A DNA stretch of 64,000 nt from Bradyrhizobium elkanii USDA 76 (GCF_023278185.1 NZ_CP066356.1:2534001-2598000); one strand, 5' to 3'. Positions 8,938-18,575 are shown, counted from the stretch's first letter. The notes: generated from the letters alone by a model not told the origin. Numbers and translations are program-made.

Positions 8938-9147
8938 CTAGTTGGCCGACTGCGTCCATCTGCGCCAATGCGTCGGCTGGATGTCGAGGTGCCTGCTGCC
9001 GGCATGGTCGACCCATTCGGCGCCGTCGCGGTGGCACGGGAACATGAGCGCGTGGACCATGCCATCATAATCGAGAACACAGACCTCGAGCTCGCGGTCC
9101 GAGGGCGCTGATGCAACGGGTAACCACTCTGCTGACGACGAATGCAT
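8938..9147 (-). CDS. Hypothetical protein, 69 residues
   Basis: This is a small soluble protein beginning MHSSSAEWLPVASAPSDREL and rich in acidic residues, His and Trp, ending HWRRWTQSAN. The pattern WLPVASAPSDRELEVCVLD resembles small DUF-type proteins that are frequent in rhizobia, but I cannot assign a family. The ATG at 9147 is preceded by GGAGGGTC at a good distance. An in-frame extension up to 9294 has no ribosome binding site and unusual composition, so I rejected it. No partner genes suggest a role. Confidence 0.65.
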   Translation of the reverse strand: MHSSSAEWLPVASAPSDRELEVCVLDYDGMVHALMFPCHRDGAEWVDHAGSRHLDIQPTHWRRWTQSAN

Positions 9148-9411
9148 GATGACCCTCCGACAGTATGCGCTTCGATCCTTTAACCTTGTGAACTGCAACC
9201 TTGCGAACTGCGCGCCATCCGGCGGAATGATAGGTCCGGATGGCGGGCCGCCAGTGTGAACCGGCTCGCATTGTAGCAGTTTCTTCGTCAACATGGATCA
9301 CCGTTCGACGGCCGGTATTCCCGGGTTCGCCAGGAACCGCGCCGGAGGTTGAACTTGCCGGGACCGGCGTCCGACCAAACGCAAATTGAACGTCTTGGTC
9401 AGGGATGCCTG

Positions 9412-9879
9412 ATGTCAGAACCGATGCTTCGCAGCATTGCAGTGCTTGACGGATACACGTTGGTGCGACGCGGCCTTGTCGCAGCCATTTCCGTTTGCTC
9501 GATTTGCCTTGCGACAGCCGCGGCCGCCAAGCCGCCCGGCGCCGAGGCGGTGATGATCCGCATGATCACCTGCGACGGCGAGGGCGTCCGGATGGAGGTC
9601 TATCTGCCGCTCTCGGTCGATCGCCATATGCGGGGCGGACAATCCGTCATCGGCTACTACACGCTCGATCTGACCGACGTGAACAAGGGCAAGCCGCTCG
9701 AGCCGGTGCGTGTCACCCTGAGCACCGACCAGAAGACCGTGACCGTCGATCAATACCTCCGGAGCCTGCCGCCGACCCGCATTCCGGTCACCGGCGGCAC
9801 CGTCGATTTCGACCAGCGGTTCGCAAAGCACGCGAAGTGCGGCCCGTTCCAGTCGCAGGATCCCGATTTCGGCAATTGA
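9412..9879 (+). CDS. Hypothetical exported protein
   Basis: The product of 155 residues has an N-terminal signal-like segment (about 19-40, RRGLVAAISVCSICLATAAAAK) followed by a small domain with two cysteines (C in MITCDGEG and in HAKCGPFQ) that could form a disulphide. This suggests a periplasmic location. I chose the ATG at 9412 because AGGGA precedes it at good spacing; a TTG at 9349 in the same frame overlaps its own GGAGG. I recognise no family. The gene is followed after about 145 bp by an MFS transporter, but nothing shows that they cooperate. Confidence 0.7.
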   Translation: MSEPMLRSIAVLDGYTLVRRGLVAAISVCSICLATAAAAKPPGAEAVMIRMITCDGEGVRMEVYLPLSVDRHMRGGQSVIGYYTLDLTDVNKGKPLEPVRVTLSTDQKTVTVDQYLRSLPPTRIPVTGGTVDFDQRFAKHAKCGPFQSQDPDFGN

Positions 9880-10024
9880 TTCGGTCCATTTTACTGTCGC
9901 AGAACGCGCGTCCCGTTGTTCGCGCATGCCTAATCTCTCGGCAATGTGGCTTGACCCGGAGGCAAATGCCGACGAAGTTCCGCCTGCCGTGGTAATTTCT
10001 TCTGAATTTTCCCCTGAAGTCGCT

Positions 10025-11224
10025 ATGTTCATTCCCGACTCGCGCCGGGCATGGCTGCGCCTTGTCGTGGCCGTGGTGATCGGCTCGCTCGGCAGCGTTG
10101 GCATGTGGTCGGTCGTGGTGGCGCTGCCCGTGGTGCAGACCGACTTCGGCGCGACCCGCGGGACGGCCTCGCTCGCCTTTACCATGGTGATGCTCGGCTT
10201 CGGCCTCGGCCAGGTCGTGACCGGGAAGATCAGCGACCGCTACGGCATCGTCGCGGCGATCGGCGCCGGGATCGGCATCCTCGGCCTCGGCTATGTCGGC
10301 GCCGGCTACGCGCCGTCGATCTGGGCCTTCATCCTGCTGCATTTTGCCATCGGCCTGTCGTCGGCCGCGACCTTCGGCCCGTTGATGGCGGAGGCGTCGC
10401 ACTGGTTCGAGCGCTACCGCGGCCTCGCGGTCGCGATCGCCGCGAGCGGCAATTACGTCGGTGGTACGGTGTGGCCGCCGCTGGTCAATTTCGGCATGCA
10501 GAGTGTCGGCTGGCGCACCACCCATATTGCAATCGGCATCTTCACCGCGATCGCGATGCTGCTCGCACTCATGGTGCTGCGCGTGTTGATGGGCGCAGCG
10601 ACCAGGCGCAGCCATGGCAACGCGGCACCGCCCCGGGTCGACCTCAAGCTTTCCACCAACGCGCTGACCGCGATCCTGTCGCTCGCGTCGATTTCCTGCT
10701 GCGTGGCGATGTCGATGCCGCAGGTCCATATCGTCGCCTATTGCGGCGATCTCGGCTACGGCGTGGCGCGCGGCGCCGAGATGCTGTCGCTGATGCTCGG
10801 CTTCGGCATCATCAGCCGGATCGGCTCCGGCTTCCTCGCCGACCGGATCGGCGGTATCCGCACCCTGCTGATCGGCTCGATCGCGCAAGGCGCGGCGCTG
10901 TTGTTCTATCTGTTCTTCGACAGCCTGACCTCGCTCTACATCATCTCGGCGATGTTCGGCCTGTTCCAGGGCGGCATCGTGCCGAGCTACGCGATCATCG
11001 TGCGTGAGGCGATGCCGGCGTCGGAGGCCGCGACGCGGATCGGCATCGTGATTTTCGCCTCGGTGTTCGGCATGTCCTTTGGCGGCTGGATCTCGGGCGT
11101 GATCTTCGACGCCACCGGCTCCTATGCCGCCGCCTTCGCCAACGGCCTCGCCTGGAACCTGCTCAATGTCAGCATCATCCTGCTGCTCATGATGCGGGTG
11201 CGGCAGCGGGTGGCGCTGGCATGA
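10025..11224 (+). CDS. MFS transporter (oxalate/formate antiporter-like or monocarboxylate carrier-like)
   Basis: The 399-residue protein has twelve predicted hydrophobic helices and the major facilitator loop motif between helices 2 and 3 (GKISDRYGIVAAIGAGIG). It starts with RAWLRLVVAVVIGSLGSVGMWSVVVALP. The glycine-rich helices and the ASHWFERYRGLAVAIAASG segment fit the subgroup annotated as monocarboxylate or oxalate:formate antiporter-like carriers. The substrate cannot be read from sequence. An in-frame ATG at 9926 would add 33 polar residues; I chose 10025, just before the first helix. It converges with the DUF4864 gene. Confidence 0.88.
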   Translation: MFIPDSRRAWLRLVVAVVIGSLGSVGMWSVVVALPVVQTDFGATRGTASLAFTMVMLGFGLGQVVTGKISDRYGIVAAIGAGIGILGLGYVGAGYAPSIWAFILLHFAIGLSSAATFGPLMAEASHWFERYRGLAVAIAASGNYVGGTVWPPLVNFGMQSVGWRTTHIAIGIFTAIAMLLALMVLRVLMGAATRRSHGNAAPPRVDLKLSTNALTAILSLASISCCVAMSMPQVHIVAYCGDLGYGVARGAEMLSLMLGFGIISRIGSGFLADRIGGIRTLLIGSIAQGAALLFYLFFDSLTSLYIISAMFGLFQGGIVPSYAIIVREAMPASEAATRIGIVIFASVFGMSFGGWISGVIFDATGSYAAAFANGLAWNLLNVSIILLLMMRVRQRVALA

Positions 11225-11231
11225 TTCTCGG

Positions 11232-11636
11232 TCACACCGACTGGCCGGCCTTGAGCAACGAGCAGCCGGTGATCTTCAGGCTGCCGTCGGCCTGCCGCTC
11301 CAGCGTGTAGAGTGCCTCCCACGCTTCGCCCTTGGCGTCGACGATATGGACGCGCTGCGCGATCCGGTCGCCGTCGCTGCGCGCCTCGCCGAACTCGAAG
11401 CTTCTGTGCCGATAGACCGGCGCATATTGGTTCTGCACCATCGACATGAAGATGTCGGCTTGCGGAAAGATCTGCCGGATCGCGGGCGCGGCATGGGAAT
11501 AGGCCGCCGCGGCGTCGTCGCGGCCGAACGCCTGCTCCTGCGCGCGGATCACGGCCTGCGCGGCGCCGACGTCATCGGCCGCTGCCGGCGAGGCGAGGGC
11601 GAACAGGATGGCGGCAATGAAGGCGATCGCGCGCAT
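11232..11636 (-). CDS. Exported DUF4864 protein
   Basis: The 134-residue product starts with a clear signal peptide (MRAIAFIAAILFALASPAAA, cleavage near residue 20). The mature part matches the DUF4864 pattern: AQEQAFGRDDAAAAYSHA, then a MVQNQYAPVYRH core, ending in DGSLKITGCSL. Function is unknown; the fold class resembles small NTF2-like periplasmic domains (inference). The ATG at 11636 is preferred to one four codons upstream because the signal peptide starts there. It converges with the MFS gene, with 7 bp between stops. Confidence 0.82.
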   Translation of the reverse strand: MRAIAFIAAILFALASPAAADDVGAAQAVIRAQEQAFGRDDAAAAYSHAAPAIRQIFPQADIFMSMVQNQYAPVYRHRSFEFGEARSDGDRIAQRVHIVDAKGEAWEALYTLERQADGSLKITGCSLLKAGQSV

Positions 11637-11725
11637 GCGCGGCTCCATCTCGGATACCAGCAGATACGTATCCTAGCACACGCCGGTTTCGGCCGGTTGG
11701 ACGTCGCCCGCCGCGCGCGCCGGGT

Positions 11726-12274
11726 TCAAAATGTCGGCGGCGTGCAGGCCGAGATCACCTCGCACGGCTTGGCGCCGATGCAGCGGAAGCGGTGCGGACG
11801 GCGGCTTTCGAAGTAATAGGCGTCGCCGGCGTTGAGCACCCGCCGCTCGTCGTCGACCGTGACCTCGAGCCGGCCCGAGACCACGATGCCGCCTTCCTCG
11901 CCCTCATGCACCAGCGGCACCCGGCCGGTGTCGCTGCCGGGCTCGTAGCGCTCTTTCAGGATCTGCAACGCCCGGCCGAACAGACTGTCGCCGATCTGCA
12001 GGTAGGAGATCGGCTTCTTGCCGATCTCGGTCAGCTCGTCGGCGCGATAGAACGCCTTGCGCGGCCGCTCCGGCTCGATTGCGAAGAATTCGGCGAGCCC
12101 CATCGGAATCCCGTCGAGGATGCGCTTGAGGGCGCCGACCGACGGGTTCATCTGGTTGGATTCGATCAGCGAAATCGTCGAATTGGTCACGCCGGAGCGT
12201 TTGGCGAGTTCGCGCTGCGACAGCTTGTGCCGCGCGCGGATGAATCGAAGCCGACCGCCGATGTCGACGCTCAT
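11726..12274 (-). CDS. XRE-cupin transcriptional regulator (PuuR-like)
   Basis: The protein has 182 residues. An HTH_3 domain (about 6-62, LRFIRARHKLSQRELAKRSG then NSTISLIESNQMNPS) is followed by a cupin sensor domain (about 105-178, HEGEEGGIVVSGRLEVTVDDE). This two-domain layout is that of PuuR and related regulators of polyamine and amino-acid catabolism. It is transcribed divergently from an omega-amino-acid aminotransferase gene, which it probably represses, with a small ligand binding the cupin. The ATG at 12274 begins MSVDIGGRL directly before the HTH; longer frames have no support. Confidence 0.9.
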   Translation of the reverse strand: MSVDIGGRLRFIRARHKLSQRELAKRSGVTNSTISLIESNQMNPSVGALKRILDGIPMGLAEFFAIEPERPRKAFYRADELTEIGKKPISYLQIGDSLFGRALQILKERYEPGSDTGRVPLVHEGEEGGIVVSGRLEVTVDDERRVLNAGDAYYFESRRPHRFRCIGAKPCEVISACTPPTF

Positions 12275-12326
12275 GACGAATCCCTGTTGCAAGTGTTGCG
12301 GATCGAACAAATCTTGGCAGACCGCT

Positions 12327-12372
12327 TCAACAAGATCAATGGCTTGCGGTGCGGCAGAAAAGGACTTGTTGA
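12327..12372. promoter_or_regulatory. Possible operator between the XRE-cupin gene and the aminotransferase
   Basis: TCAACAAG (12327-12334) and CTTGTTGA (12365-12372) form a perfect 8-bp inverted repeat with 30 bases between arms, inside the divergent promoter gap. It is a candidate binding pair for the XRE-cupin regulator; the wide spacing makes this uncertain. Confidence 0.3.
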
Positions 12373-12422
12373 GTGCCTGGAAGAGTGGTCCGACTAGCAT
12401 CAGTCAGCAATGGAGCGCCGCC

Positions 12423-13751
12423 GTGACCGTTCATCAGATTCCGAACACCATCAAGACCGACTCGTTCTGGATGCCATTCACGGCCAACCGGCAGTTCAAA
12501 AAAGCGCCGCGGCTGTTCTCCTCCGCCAAGGGCATGTACTACACCTCGGTCGACGGCCGGCAGGTGATCGACGGCTCCGCCGGTCTGTGGTGCGTCAACG
12601 CCGGCCACGGCCGCCCGCAGATCGCGGCCGCGGTCGAGCGGCAGCTGTCGACGCTGGACTTCGCGCCCTCGTTCAACATGGGCCACCCGCTGGCGTTCGA
12701 TTTCGCCGAGCGGCTCGCCGAGATCGCCCCGAAGGGGCTGGATCGCGTCTTCTTCACCAATTCGGGCTCTGAATCGGTCGATACCGCGCTGAAGATCGCG
12801 CTGGCCTATCACCGCGCCGCCGGCCAGGCGAGCCGCACCCGGCTGATCGGCCGCGAGCGCGGTTACCACGGCGTCGGCTTCGGCGGCATGTCGGTCGGCG
12901 GCATGGTCGCCAACCGCCGCCAGTTCGCGACCCATCTGCCGGGCGTCGACCACATCCGCCATACCCACGATCTCGCCCGCAACGCCTTCGCCAAGGACCA
13001 GCCGGACCATGGCGCCGAGCTCGCCGACGACGTTGAGCGGATGGTCGCGCTGCATGGCGCCGACACCATCGCGGCGGTGATCGTCGAGCCGGTGCCGGGC
13101 TCGACCGCGGTGCTGCCGGCGCCGAAGGGCTATCTGCAGCGCCTGCGCGAGCTCTGCACCAAGCACGGCATCCTGCTGATCTTCGACGAGGTCATCACCG
13201 GCTTCGGCCGACTCGGCACCCCGTTCGCCGCCAACTTCTACGGCGTGACGCCCGACATGATGACGACCGCGAAGGGCATCACCAACGGCACCGTGCCGTG
13301 CGGCGCGGTGTTCACCAGCCGCCAGATCCACGACGGGCTGATGGTTGGCCCGGACAACGCCATGGAGCTGTTCCACGGTTACACCTATTCGGCGCATCCG
13401 GTGGCCTGCGCGGCGGGTCTTGCCACGCTCGACATCTACAAGGACGAAGCTCTGCTGACCCGCGGCGCCTCGCTCGCCGACTACTGGCGCGATGCCCTGC
13501 ATTCGCTGAAGGGGCTGCCGAATGTGGTCGACATCCGCAACCAGGGCCTGATGGGTGCGGTCGAAGTCGCGCCGCGCGATGGTGTCGTCGGCGCGCGCGG
13601 CTACGACATTATGGTCGATTGCTTCAACCGCGGCCTCTACTTCCGCATGAGCGGCGACTCGCTGGCATTGTCGCCGCCCCTGATCGTCGAGAAGTCGCAT
13701 ATCGACGACATCGTCTCGATCCTCGGCGACTCCATCAAGCGCGTGGCCTGA
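12423..13751 (+). CDS. Omega-amino acid:pyruvate aminotransferase (class III, PLP)
   Basis: Class III aminotransferases of this subgroup move the amino group of beta-alanine or other omega-amino compounds to pyruvate. The 442-residue product begins with TVHQIPNTIKTDSFWMPFTANRQFK, typical of beta-alanine:pyruvate aminotransferases. The PLP phosphate site is TNSGSES. The cofactor ring-binding Asp lies in LLIFDEVITGFGR, and the Schiff-base Lys284 in MTTAKGITNG. The GTG at 12423 has GGAG seven bases upstream and fits the family start. It is divergent from a PuuR-like regulator and precedes dadA, suggesting a route that deaminates amines or amino acids. The exact substrate is inferred. Confidence 0.92.
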   Translation: MTVHQIPNTIKTDSFWMPFTANRQFKKAPRLFSSAKGMYYTSVDGRQVIDGSAGLWCVNAGHGRPQIAAAVERQLSTLDFAPSFNMGHPLAFDFAERLAEIAPKGLDRVFFTNSGSESVDTALKIALAYHRAAGQASRTRLIGRERGYHGVGFGGMSVGGMVANRRQFATHLPGVDHIRHTHDLARNAFAKDQPDHGAELADDVERMVALHGADTIAAVIVEPVPGSTAVLPAPKGYLQRLRELCTKHGILLIFDEVITGFGRLGTPFAANFYGVTPDMMTTAKGITNGTVPCGAVFTSRQIHDGLMVGPDNAMELFHGYTYSAHPVACAAGLATLDIYKDEALLTRGASLADYWRDALHSLKGLPNVVDIRNQGLMGAVEVAPRDGVVGARGYDIMVDCFNRGLYFRMSGDSLALSPPLIVEKSHIDDIVSILGDSIKRVA

Positions 13752-13791
13752 TAATTGCTAGCTAGATATTAGCTGGCTCTACAAATTGCTG

Positions 13792-13836
13792 TCGCCGTTG
13801 CGAAGCAGAGTGGTTTCGCAGCGGCGATTGCGTTTT
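13792..13836 (+). terminator. Possible terminator or attenuator between the aminotransferase and dadA
   Basis: A 13-bp stem with one G-U pair (13792-13804 with 13815-13827) closes a 10-base loop. A TTTT follows at 13833-13836, five bases after the stem. It could limit readthrough into dadA. Confidence 0.4.
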
Positions 13837-13857
13837 CGCTGCAGGATGTGAGGAAAA

Positions 13858-15123
13858 GTGAAGGTCCTTGTTCTCGGCAGTGGCGTGATCGGCGTCACCA
13901 CTGCCTATTACCTTGCGCGCGCCGGCCACGAGGTGACGGTGATCGACCGTCAGCCGAAGCCCGCGCTGGAAACCTCCTTTGCCAATGCCGGCGAAGTGTC
14001 GCCCGGATACTCATCGCCCTGGGCCGGCCCCGGCGTGCCCGTCAAGGCGGTGAAGTGGCTGTTGATGAAGCACGGCCCGCTGGTGATCCGCCCCAAGCTC
14101 GATCCCGTGATGTGGCTCTGGCTCTTGAAGATGCTGCGCAACTGCACGACGGCGCGCTACGCGGTGAACAAGAGCCGGATGATCCCGATCGCGGAATACA
14201 GCCGTGACTGCCTGCAGGCGCTGCGCAGCGAGATCGGCATCCGCTATGACGAGCGTGCGCGCGGCACGCTGCAGCTGTTTCGCGAGCAGGCCCAGCTCGA
14301 TCACACCGGCGACGACATCGCGGTGCTGAAGCAATACGGCGTGCCGTTCGAGGTGCTCGGCCGCGAGGGCTGCATCGCCGCCGAGCCCGCGCTGGCCGGC
14401 GTGAAGGAAAAGTTCGCCGGCGGGCTGCGGCTGCCGCATGACGAGACCGGCGACTGCCATATGTTCACGCAGGCCCTGGCGCTGGAAGCCGAGAAGCTCG
14501 GCGTGCGCTTCAACTTCAATGTCGGCATCGACGCCCTGAATGCGGACACGACGCGGATCACCGGCGTCGCGACCAGCGCCGGGATGATGACGGCGGATGC
14601 CTACGTGCTGGCGCTCGGCAGCTATTCGCCGATCCTGCTGCGGCCGCTCGGCATCTCGCTGCCGGTCTATCCGGTCAAGGGCTATTCGATCACCGTGCCG
14701 ATCAAGGACGCGTCCGGCGCGCCGGAATCGACCGTGATGGACGAGAGCTACAAGGTCGCGATCACCCGGCTCGGCGATCGCATCCGGGTCGGCGGCACCG
14801 CGGAGATCTCGGGCTATTCGACCAAGCTCTACGCCGCGCGCCGCGCGACGCTGGATCATTCGCTGACCGACCTGTTTCCGCGCGGCGGCGACCTTCCCAG
14901 GGCCACCTTCTGGTGCGGGCTGCGTCCGATGACGCCGGACGGCCCGCCGGTAATCGGCGCGACGCGCTTTGCCAATCTGCACCTCAACACCGGCCACGGC
15001 ACGCTCGGCTGGACCATGGCCTGCGGCTCCGGCCGGGTGCTGGCGGATATGCTTTCCGGCAAAAAGCCCGAGATCGACACCAAGGAGCTGTCGATCAAGC
15101 GCTACGACCACCGGTTCGGTTAG
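13858..15123 (+). CDS. dadA: D-amino acid dehydrogenase small subunit (FAD)
   Basis: DadA oxidises D-amino acids to 2-oxo acids at the membrane and passes electrons to the respiratory chain. The 421-residue length is normal. The dinucleotide-binding motif [16 protein letters not shown] is at 5-20, followed by the [22 protein letters not shown] signature of DadA. Near the C-terminus, [15 protein letters not shown] and [19 protein letters not shown] complete the FAD site. The start is a GTG at 13858 after a GATGTGAGGAAA leader. It follows the omega-aminotransferase in the same direction and converges with the RND gene. Confidence 0.93.
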   Translation: MKVLVLGSGVIGVTTAYYLARAGHEVTVIDRQPKPALETSFANAGEVSPGYSSPWAGPGVPVKAVKWLLMKHGPLVIRPKLDPVMWLWLLKMLRNCTTARYAVNKSRMIPIAEYSRDCLQALRSEIGIRYDERARGTLQLFREQAQLDHTGDDIAVLKQYGVPFEVLGREGCIAAEPALAGVKEKFAGGLRLPHDETGDCHMFTQALALEAEKLGVRFNFNVGIDALNADTTRITGVATSAGMMTADAYVLALGSYSPILLRPLGISLPVYPVKGYSITVPIKDASGAPESTVMDESYKVAITRLGDRIRVGGTAEISGYSTKLYAARRATLDHSLTDLFPRGGDLPRATFWCGLRPMTPDGPPVIGATRFANLHLNTGHGTLGWTMACGSGRVLADMLSGKKPEIDTKELSIKRYDHRFG

Positions 15124-15146
15124 ACCTCATCGTCGCACGCGAGCTC

Positions 15147-18100
15147 CTATTCGGCGGCGTTCTTCACGGGCGATTCGACATCGTCGTCTCGCTTCGTAGC
15201 CGTCCAGTTCGACAGCGCATTCGAGAACCGGTCGAGGTAGAGATAGACGACCGGCGTGGTGAACAGCGTGAGCGCCTGGCTCACGATCAGGCCGCCGACC
15301 ATCGCATAGCCGAGTGGCTGGCGGATTTCCGATCCCGTTCCGGTGCCTAGCATCAGCGGGACGCCGCCGAGCAAGGCCGCCATCGTCGTCATCATGATCG
15401 GGCGGAAGCGCAGCAGAGCCGCTTTCCGGATCGATTCACGCGGCGACAGATGCTCCTCGCGTTCGGCGGCGATCGCGAAGTCGACCATCATGATGCCGTT
15501 CTTCTTCACGATTCCGATCAGGAGGATGATGCCGATCAGCGCGATCAGGCTGAAATCGAACCCGAACGCCATCAGGATCGCCAGCGCGCCGACCCCGGCC
15601 GACGGCAGCGTCGAAAGGATCGTCAGCGGATGGATGTAGCTCTCATAGAGTATGCCGAGGATCAGATAGACCACGACCAGCGCGGCCAGGATCAGCAGCG
15701 GCACCGAGCTCAGTGATTGCTGGAAGGCCTGCGCGGTGCCCTGGAAGCTCGAGCTGAGCGTGGCTGGAGCACCGAGATCGGCGACGGCACTCTGGATCGC
15801 GTCGGTGGCCTGGCCGAGCGCCACTCCTTGCGCGAGGTTGAAGCTGATCGTGGTCGCAGGAAACTGCCCCTGGTGCGCGATCGCGAGCGGGCGCACCGGA
15901 ATCGTGGTCCACTTGCAGAACACGGAGAGCGGCACCTCGTCCCCGGTGGTCGGCGACTTGATGTAGAGCTTGTTGAGCGTATCGAGCTTGCCCTGCAATT
16001 CGGGGAGGATCTCCAGGATAACGTGGTAGCTGTTGAGCTGGGTGAAGTATTGGGTCACCTGGCGCTGGCCGAACGCGTCGTACAGGGTGTCGTCGATCAG
16101 TTGCGGCTGGATGCCGAAGCGCGACGCGGTGTCGCGATCGATGGTCAGTGTCAGCGTCGTTCCCTCGGTCTGCTGGTCGGTGGCGACGTCGCGCAGTTCC
16201 GGCAACGTTTTCATCCTGGCCAGAATCTTCGGCGCCCATTCGTTCAGCTCGTCGAGCTTCGCGTCCTGCAGCGTGTATTCGAACTGGGTCCGCGTGGCGC
16301 GGCCGCCCAGCCGGACGTCCTGGGAGGCCTGCATGTAGAGGCGTGCTCCCTCGACGGCCTCGAGCTTCGGCCGCAACCGTTCGATGATCTGCTGCGCGCT
16401 CGCGTCGCGCTCCTCGCGCGGCTTCAGCGTGATGTACATGCGACCCGAATTGAGCGCGGTGCCGCCGCCGCCGATGAACTCGGCCATGCTCTCGACCGCG
16501 GGATCAGCCCGGACGATGCTGCTGAGTTCTTCCTGATGCCGCTTCATGTCGGCAAACGAGATGTCCTGGGCCATCTGCGACACGGCCATCAGGAATCCGT
16601 TGTCCTGCTGCGGGAAGAATCCCTTGGGAATGATCACGAACAGGTAGACCGACAGTGCCAGCGTCGCGAAGAAGATGCATAGCGTGGTCCTGCTCCAGCG
16701 GAGCGCCAGATCGAGGCCCCGTTGATAGCCGTGCAGCATCCTGTCGAATGCCGCTTCGCTCCATTGGTAGAGCCGGCCGTGCCTGGTTTCGCCGTGCGCG
16801 CGCAGAAAGCGCGATGCCATCATCGGCGTCAGCGTCAGCGACACCACCAGGGAGACGAAGATCGCCATCGCCAGGGTCACCGCAAACTCGCGAAACAGCC
16901 GGCCGATGACGCCGCCCATCAGGAGCAGCGGGATCAGCACCGCGACCAATGAAATGCTGATCGACAGGATCGTGAATCCGATCTCGCCGGCGCCCTGGAA
17001 CGCCGCGGCGAGCGGCCGGGCACCCTGCTCGACGTATCGCGTGATGTTTTCCAGCATGACGATGGCGTCGTCGACCACGAAGCCGACCGCAATCGTCAGC
17101 GCCATCAGCGAAAGATTGTCGAGCGTATAGCCGAACACCCACATCAGTGCGCAGGCGCCGAGCAGCGCGAGCGGCACTGTCACGGCCGGGATCACCGTAG
17201 CCCAGAAGCTGCGCAGGAACAGGAAGATCACTATGACGACCAGGACGATGGTGATCAGCAGCGTGATCTGCACGTCCTCGACGGCGGCGCGGATGGTCAA
17301 TGACCGGTCGCTGATGATCTTGATCTTGATGGCGGGCGGGATGGCGGCCATGAGTCTCGGAAGTTGCTCCTTGATCCGGTCGACCGTTCCGATGACGTTG
17401 GCACCGGGTTGCTTGAAGATGACGAGGAACACGCCGCGTTGGCCATCCGCCCAGGCGGCCTGCTTCATGTCCTCCGGCGCCGCGACCGCCCGACCGATGT
17501 CGCGAATCCGCAACGGGCCGCCGTTGCGGTAGGCGATGATGACGTCATTCCAGTCCTTTGCCTCCACCAGTTGATCGTTGGCGTAGATCGTGTAGGCGCG
17601 CGTCGCGCCGTCGATGTTGCCCTTCGGACCATCGACCGTCGTAATGGCGATCTGGCTGCGGATATCTTCCAGCGAGAGCCCCTTGGCGACCAGCTTGGCG
17701 GGATCGACCTGCACGCGGATCGCGGGCTTCTGCTGTCCGCCGATGAATACCTGGGCGACGCCCGAAATCTGGCTGATCTGCTGCCCGAGCTGGGCGTCGA
17801 CCGCATCGCTCACCTTGATCAGCGGCAGGGTGTCTGAGGTCGCCGACAATATGAGGATGGGCGAGTCCGCCGGGTTGACCTTGCGGTAGATCGGGGGCGT
17901 CGGCAGGTTCTTGGGCAACTGACCGCCTGCGGCATTGATCGCCGCCTGGACATCATTGGCGGCTCCGTCGATGCTGCGGTTCAGATCGAACTGAATGGTG
18001 ACCGCGGTCGAGCCGAGCGAGCTCGTCGAGGTCATTTGAGCGATGCCCGGAATCTGCGCGAATTGCCGCTCCAGCGGCTGCGCGACGGAGGACGCCATGG

Positions 18101-18278
18101 TTTCCGGGCTGGCGCCAGGCAAGCTTGCGGAGATCTGGATGGTCGGAAAGTCGACTTGCGGCAGCGGTGCGACCGGCAACAGCGGATAGGCGACCATTCC
18201 GACGAACAGGAGGCCGGCCATCAGCAGTGAGGTGCCGATCGGGTAGCGGATAAACGGAGATGAGATGCTCTCGTTCAT
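15147..18278 (-). CDS. RND efflux permease, MdtB/MdtC-like
   Basis: This inner-membrane proton-driven exporter has 1043 residues, the normal length. The N-terminal MNESISSPFIRYPIGTSLL and the pore region PLPQVDFPTIQISASLPGAS are typical of the MdtBC/multidrug RND branch. The proton-relay residues are present: paired aspartates in VGFVVDDAIVM (helix 4) and a lysine in IVKKNGIMMVDFA (helix 10). Two large periplasmic loops follow helices 1 and 7. An in-frame start ten codons upstream was rejected in favour of MNESI. No membrane-fusion adaptor or outer-membrane channel lies next to it, so it must share one encoded elsewhere or form part of a split system. Substrate unknown. Confidence 0.93.
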   Translation of the reverse strand: MNESISSPFIRYPIGTSLLMAGLLFVGMVAYPLLPVAPLPQVDFPTIQISASLPGASPETMASSVAQPLERQFAQIPGIAQMTSTSSLGSTAVTIQFDLNRSIDGAANDVQAAINAAGGQLPKNLPTPPIYRKVNPADSPILILSATSDTLPLIKVSDAVDAQLGQQISQISGVAQVFIGGQQKPAIRVQVDPAKLVAKGLSLEDIRSQIAITTVDGPKGNIDGATRAYTIYANDQLVEAKDWNDVIIAYRNGGPLRIRDIGRAVAAPEDMKQAAWADGQRGVFLVIFKQPGANVIGTVDRIKEQLPRLMAAIPPAIKIKIISDRSLTIRAAVEDVQITLLITIVLVVIVIFLFLRSFWATVIPAVTVPLALLGACALMWVFGYTLDNLSLMALTIAVGFVVDDAIVMLENITRYVEQGARPLAAAFQGAGEIGFTILSISISLVAVLIPLLLMGGVIGRLFREFAVTLAMAIFVSLVVSLTLTPMMASRFLRAHGETRHGRLYQWSEAAFDRMLHGYQRGLDLALRWSRTTLCIFFATLALSVYLFVIIPKGFFPQQDNGFLMAVSQMAQDISFADMKRHQEELSSIVRADPAVESMAEFIGGGGTALNSGRMYITLKPREERDASAQQIIERLRPKLEAVEGARLYMQASQDVRLGGRATRTQFEYTLQDAKLDELNEWAPKILARMKTLPELRDVATDQQTEGTTLTLTIDRDTASRFGIQPQLIDDTLYDAFGQRQVTQYFTQLNSYHVILEILPELQGKLDTLNKLYIKSPTTGDEVPLSVFCKWTTIPVRPLAIAHQGQFPATTISFNLAQGVALGQATDAIQSAVADLGAPATLSSSFQGTAQAFQQSLSSVPLLILAALVVVYLILGILYESYIHPLTILSTLPSAGVGALAILMAFGFDFSLIALIGIILLIGIVKKNGIMMVDFAIAAEREEHLSPRESIRKAALLRFRPIMMTTMAALLGGVPLMLGTGTGSEIRQPLGYAMVGGLIVSQALTLFTTPVVYLYLDRFSNALSNWTATKRDDDVESPVKNAAE

Positions 18279-18552
18279 TTCTGCGATCCAAATGAACGGC
18301 AGGCGCATCTTTTCCCGAAAGTCGGGAGTCGTCCTCGAAAGCTCGAGCGCGAACGCGCGTTTTCCTCGCCATGGCCAATCGGCAGATCGCGGAGTTTGCC
18401 TCCGCGCCTACCTGTTTTTTGCCAGCATAATCATTCTGGAGCACGCCGCGCGAATGGAATCGTCGGATCGCGCATTCGACGTTCGTTCAATGGCCGGAAT
18501 TCGCGTGTTGTTATCGCCGCTTGGGAAGCGTCAAACATGTCCCTTGGCGCAG

Positions 18553-18575
18553 AATATATCGTGGGACGATATATT
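18553..18575. promoter_or_regulatory. Perfect palindrome AATATATCGT-GGG-ACGATATATT, operator-like
   Basis: Ten-base arms (18553-18562 and 18566-18575) are perfect inverted copies around GGG. The site is AT-rich in a GC-rich context and has the form of a dimeric regulator operator. It lies 275 bp upstream of the RND permease start, in a 385-bp gap (18279-18663) that holds no gene I can support. No cognate regulator is adjacent. Confidence 0.5.

Noticed and set aside
9332..9356. GGAAC at 9332 as an EcfG promoter for the gene at 9412
   Set aside because: No CGTT-like sequence 16 or 17 bases downstream.
12057..12422. N-terminal extension of the aminotransferase upstream of 12423
   Set aside because: It would overlap the divergent regulator gene and has no family support; the GTG at 12423 has a good ribosome binding site.
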